NCBI GenBank assembly: GCA_004173415.1
Contig: SEHC01000174.1
Location: 1-6,186, forward strand
Length of the DNA stretch: 6,186 bases
Direction: 5' to 3'
DNA from: Lysobacteraceae bacterium
GTDB lineage: Bacteria > Pseudomonadota > Gammaproteobacteria > Xanthomonadales > Xanthomonadaceae
In this document: positions 5,122 to 6,186 of the stretch, in pieces
Position numbering within the stretch: position 1 is the stretch's first letter
Layout of the letters: every line of letters begins with the position of its first letter
Notes under the pieces: model-generated
Told to the model about the DNA's origin: nothing
Databases searched by the model: none
The model's input: only the letters and a program-made list of their open reading frames with translations
Position numbers and translations under genes: made by a program

Positions 5122-5367
5122 GTGCTGAATTCCGCCGCTGCGGGCCGGCGATTGGCATTGCGGGGGGGAGTAGTGCCGGCGCGTTCCGCATTGTTGCGGC
5201 TGCTGCTGGCAACCGGCCTCAAGTGGCTGGTGGTGATACTGGTATTTGCGATGGCATCGGGTGTTGGGCGCATGGCGCCGCTCCCGTTGCTGGCAGGGCT
5301 CGCGGTCGCTTTGGTCGCGCACCCACTGTTTTTGAACTTTAGTGTCAGGGTAGAACGTGAGCGCTGA
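5122..5367 (+). CDS. atpI: Short AtpI-like protein (ATP synthase subunit I)
   Basis: An 81-residue membrane protein from GTG 5122, first in the atp operon. AtpI is an accessory protein implicated in assembly of the c-ring; it is not part of the finished enzyme. Residues 24-46 (ALLRLLLATGLKWLVVILVF) and about 51-73 (APLPLLAGLAVALVAHPLFL) are hydrophobic, and the Lys-Trp followed by a helix and PLPLLAG fits the C-terminal half of AtpI. The N-terminal residues VLNSAAAGRRLALR also look like an AtpI start. What seems missing is the first helical hairpin between them: family members usually have about 110-130 residues and four helices. The junction lies at a G7 run (5162-5168). Codon use includes several TTG, GTA, ATA and TTT codons rare in neighbouring genes. 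The ribosome site before GTG is weak. The frame overlaps atpB by 11 nt. Identity rests on motif and position. Confidence 0.68.
   Translation: MLNSAAAGRRLALRGGVVPARSALLRLLLATGLKWLVVILVFAMASGVGRMAPLPLLAGLAVALVAHPLFLNFSVRVERER
5347..5350 (+). promoter_or_regulatory. Ribosome binding site of atpB inside atpI
   Basis: AGGG lies 6 nt before GTG at 5357 and inside the atpI coding sequence. It supports a GTG start and translational coupling to atpI. Confidence 0.5.
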
Positions 5368-6186
5368 ATCGGCTTCCGGTGGCGGGTCCACCGAATACAT
5401 CCAGCACCACTTGCACCACCTCCAGTGGCACGTGGGAGAGGGCAAGTTCATGACCATCAACATCGACAGCGTGTTCTTCACGCTGCTGATGGCGGTGCTG
5501 TTCCTGTTCTTCTTCCTGCGCACCGCGCGCAAGGCCACCGCCGGGGTGCCGGGCAAGTTCCAGGCCGCGGTGGAGATGGTGGTCGGTTTCGTCGACGGCC
5601 TGGTCCGCGAGACCTTCCATGGCCGCAGCAAGCTGATCGCGCCGCTGGCGCTGACCATCTTCTGCATGGTGTTCATGATGAACTTCATGGACATGCTGCC
5701 GGTCGACTGGCTGCCCGCGCTCTGGGGCAAGGGCAACGAGCTTGCCGGCCATGACCCGGCCCATGCCTACCTTCGCGTGGTGCCCACCGCCGACCTCAAC
5801 ACCACGCTCGGCCTGTCGCTGATGGTGTTCCTGCTGATCCAGGTGTTCGGCATCAGCCACAAGGGCATCGGCAAATTCACCGCCGAGGCCTTCACCGCGC
5901 CCTTCCACGCCGAAGGCACGGTCATGAAGATCCTGCTGGCCCCGGCCAACCTGCTGCTGCGGGTGATCGAGGAGCTGGTCCGCCCGCTGTCGCTGACCCT
6001 GCGACTGTTCGGCAACATGTACGCCGGCGAGCTGATCTTCATCCTGATCGCCCTGATGACCTGGAACGCGGCCCTCTCCAGCGGCATGACCTACGTGATG
6101 GCCCCGCTGCAGTTCATCTCCGGCTTCGTCTGGACCGCGTTCCACATCCTGGTCATCACCCTGCAGGCCTTCATCTTCATGATGCT
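5357..6186 (+). CDS. atpB: F-type ATP synthase subunit a (C-terminus just beyond window)
   Basis: The inner-membrane subunit a of F0 provides the proton half-channels against the c-ring. The frame opens with GTG 5357 (MSAESASGGGSTEYIQHHLH...) and stays open for 276 codons to the right edge, ending inside the last helix. Visible features: a His-rich N-terminus with YIQHHLHHLQWHVGEGKF; a first helix near 39-54; FHGRSKLIAPLALTIFCMVF and NFMDMLPVDWLP in the second helix and following loop; the signature LRLFGNMYAGELIF with the essential Arg216; and FHILVITLQAFIFM with Gln270, equivalent to the conserved Gln in the last helix. The position of PTADLNTT fits the family's conserved loop before helix 3. 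Related proteins end about 15-20 residues after IFM, so almost all of the gene is here. The start overlaps the atpI stop by 11 nt. The other ATP synthase genes should follow to the right. Confidence 0.95.
   Translation, partial: MSAESASGGGSTEYIQHHLHHLQWHVGEGKFMTINIDSVFFTLLMAVLFLFFFLRTARKATAGVPGKFQAAVEMVVGFVDGLVRETFHGRSKLIAPLALTIFCMVFMMNFMDMLPVDWLPALWGKGNELAGHDPAHAYLRVVPTADLNTTLGLSLMVFLLIQVFGISHKGIGKFTAEAFTAPFHAEGTVMKILLAPANLLLRVIEELVRPLSLTLRLFGNMYAGELIFILIALMTWNAALSSGMTYVMAPLQFISGFVWTAFHILVITLQAFIFMM

Noticed and set aside
5425..5754. A 109-codon plus-strand frame and a 266-codon minus-strand frame (5345-6145) over atpB
   Set aside because: Both are out-of-frame shadows; the true frame from GTG 5357 encodes an unmistakable subunit a with Arg216 and Gln270.
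1..6186. CRISPR arrays, insertion sequences, tRNA or rRNA genes, and prophage signs
   Set aside because: No spaced repeat arrays, transposase frames, terminal inverted repeats or recognisable tRNA or rRNA sequences were seen.

Overview
This window looks like chromosomal DNA from a GC-rich gammaproteobacterium of the Xanthomonadaceae/Lysobacteraceae (Lysobacter, Luteimonas or Xanthomonas-like). I infer this from the strong third-position GC bias, from a dihydrolipoamide dehydrogenase carrying its own N-terminal lipoyl domain, and from protein wording such as the VPDIGDY and ESDKATLEVP lipoyl segments. No database search was possible, so the family assignments rest on motifs and recall.

Layout: (1) 1-329, minus strand, is the N-terminal 109 codons of a multi-pass membrane protein resembling the TspO-related 'tryptophan-rich' family; it runs off the left edge. 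(2) 473-1210, plus, encodes a secreted DUF2884 (YggN-like) protein, divergent from gene 1. (3) 1334-2773 and 2784-4601, plus, are a tight two-gene operon, pdhB-lpdA, for the E2 and E3 subunits of pyruvate dehydrogenase. It has a candidate promoter and dyad upstream and a clear intrinsic terminator at 4620-4649. The E1 gene is not adjacent. (4) 4602-5121 is a 520-bp gap without a protein gene. (5) 5122-5367 and 5357-6186, plus, start the F-type ATP synthase operon: an unusually short atpI overlapping a nearly complete atpB, behind an extended -10 promoter at 5030-5059.

The most interesting item lies in the gap. The minus strand of 4800-4918 has a GGAACTT-N15-GTCAGT element resembling a sigma-E (ECF) promoter. 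Six bases later begins a 9-bp stem with a 25-nt pyrimidine-rich loop, then a 4-nt linker, then an 11-bp terminator hairpin followed by six U. This is the architecture of an ~85-nt trans-acting small RNA, possibly an envelope-stress sRNA in the functional style of RybB or MicA. I do not recognise it as a named RNA.

Functionally, pdhB-lpdA feeds acetyl-CoA to the TCA cycle and atpIB starts the operon that converts the resulting proton-motive force to ATP. The candidate sRNA is placed between these two central-metabolism operons, pointing back toward lpdA and insulated from it by terminators facing each other.
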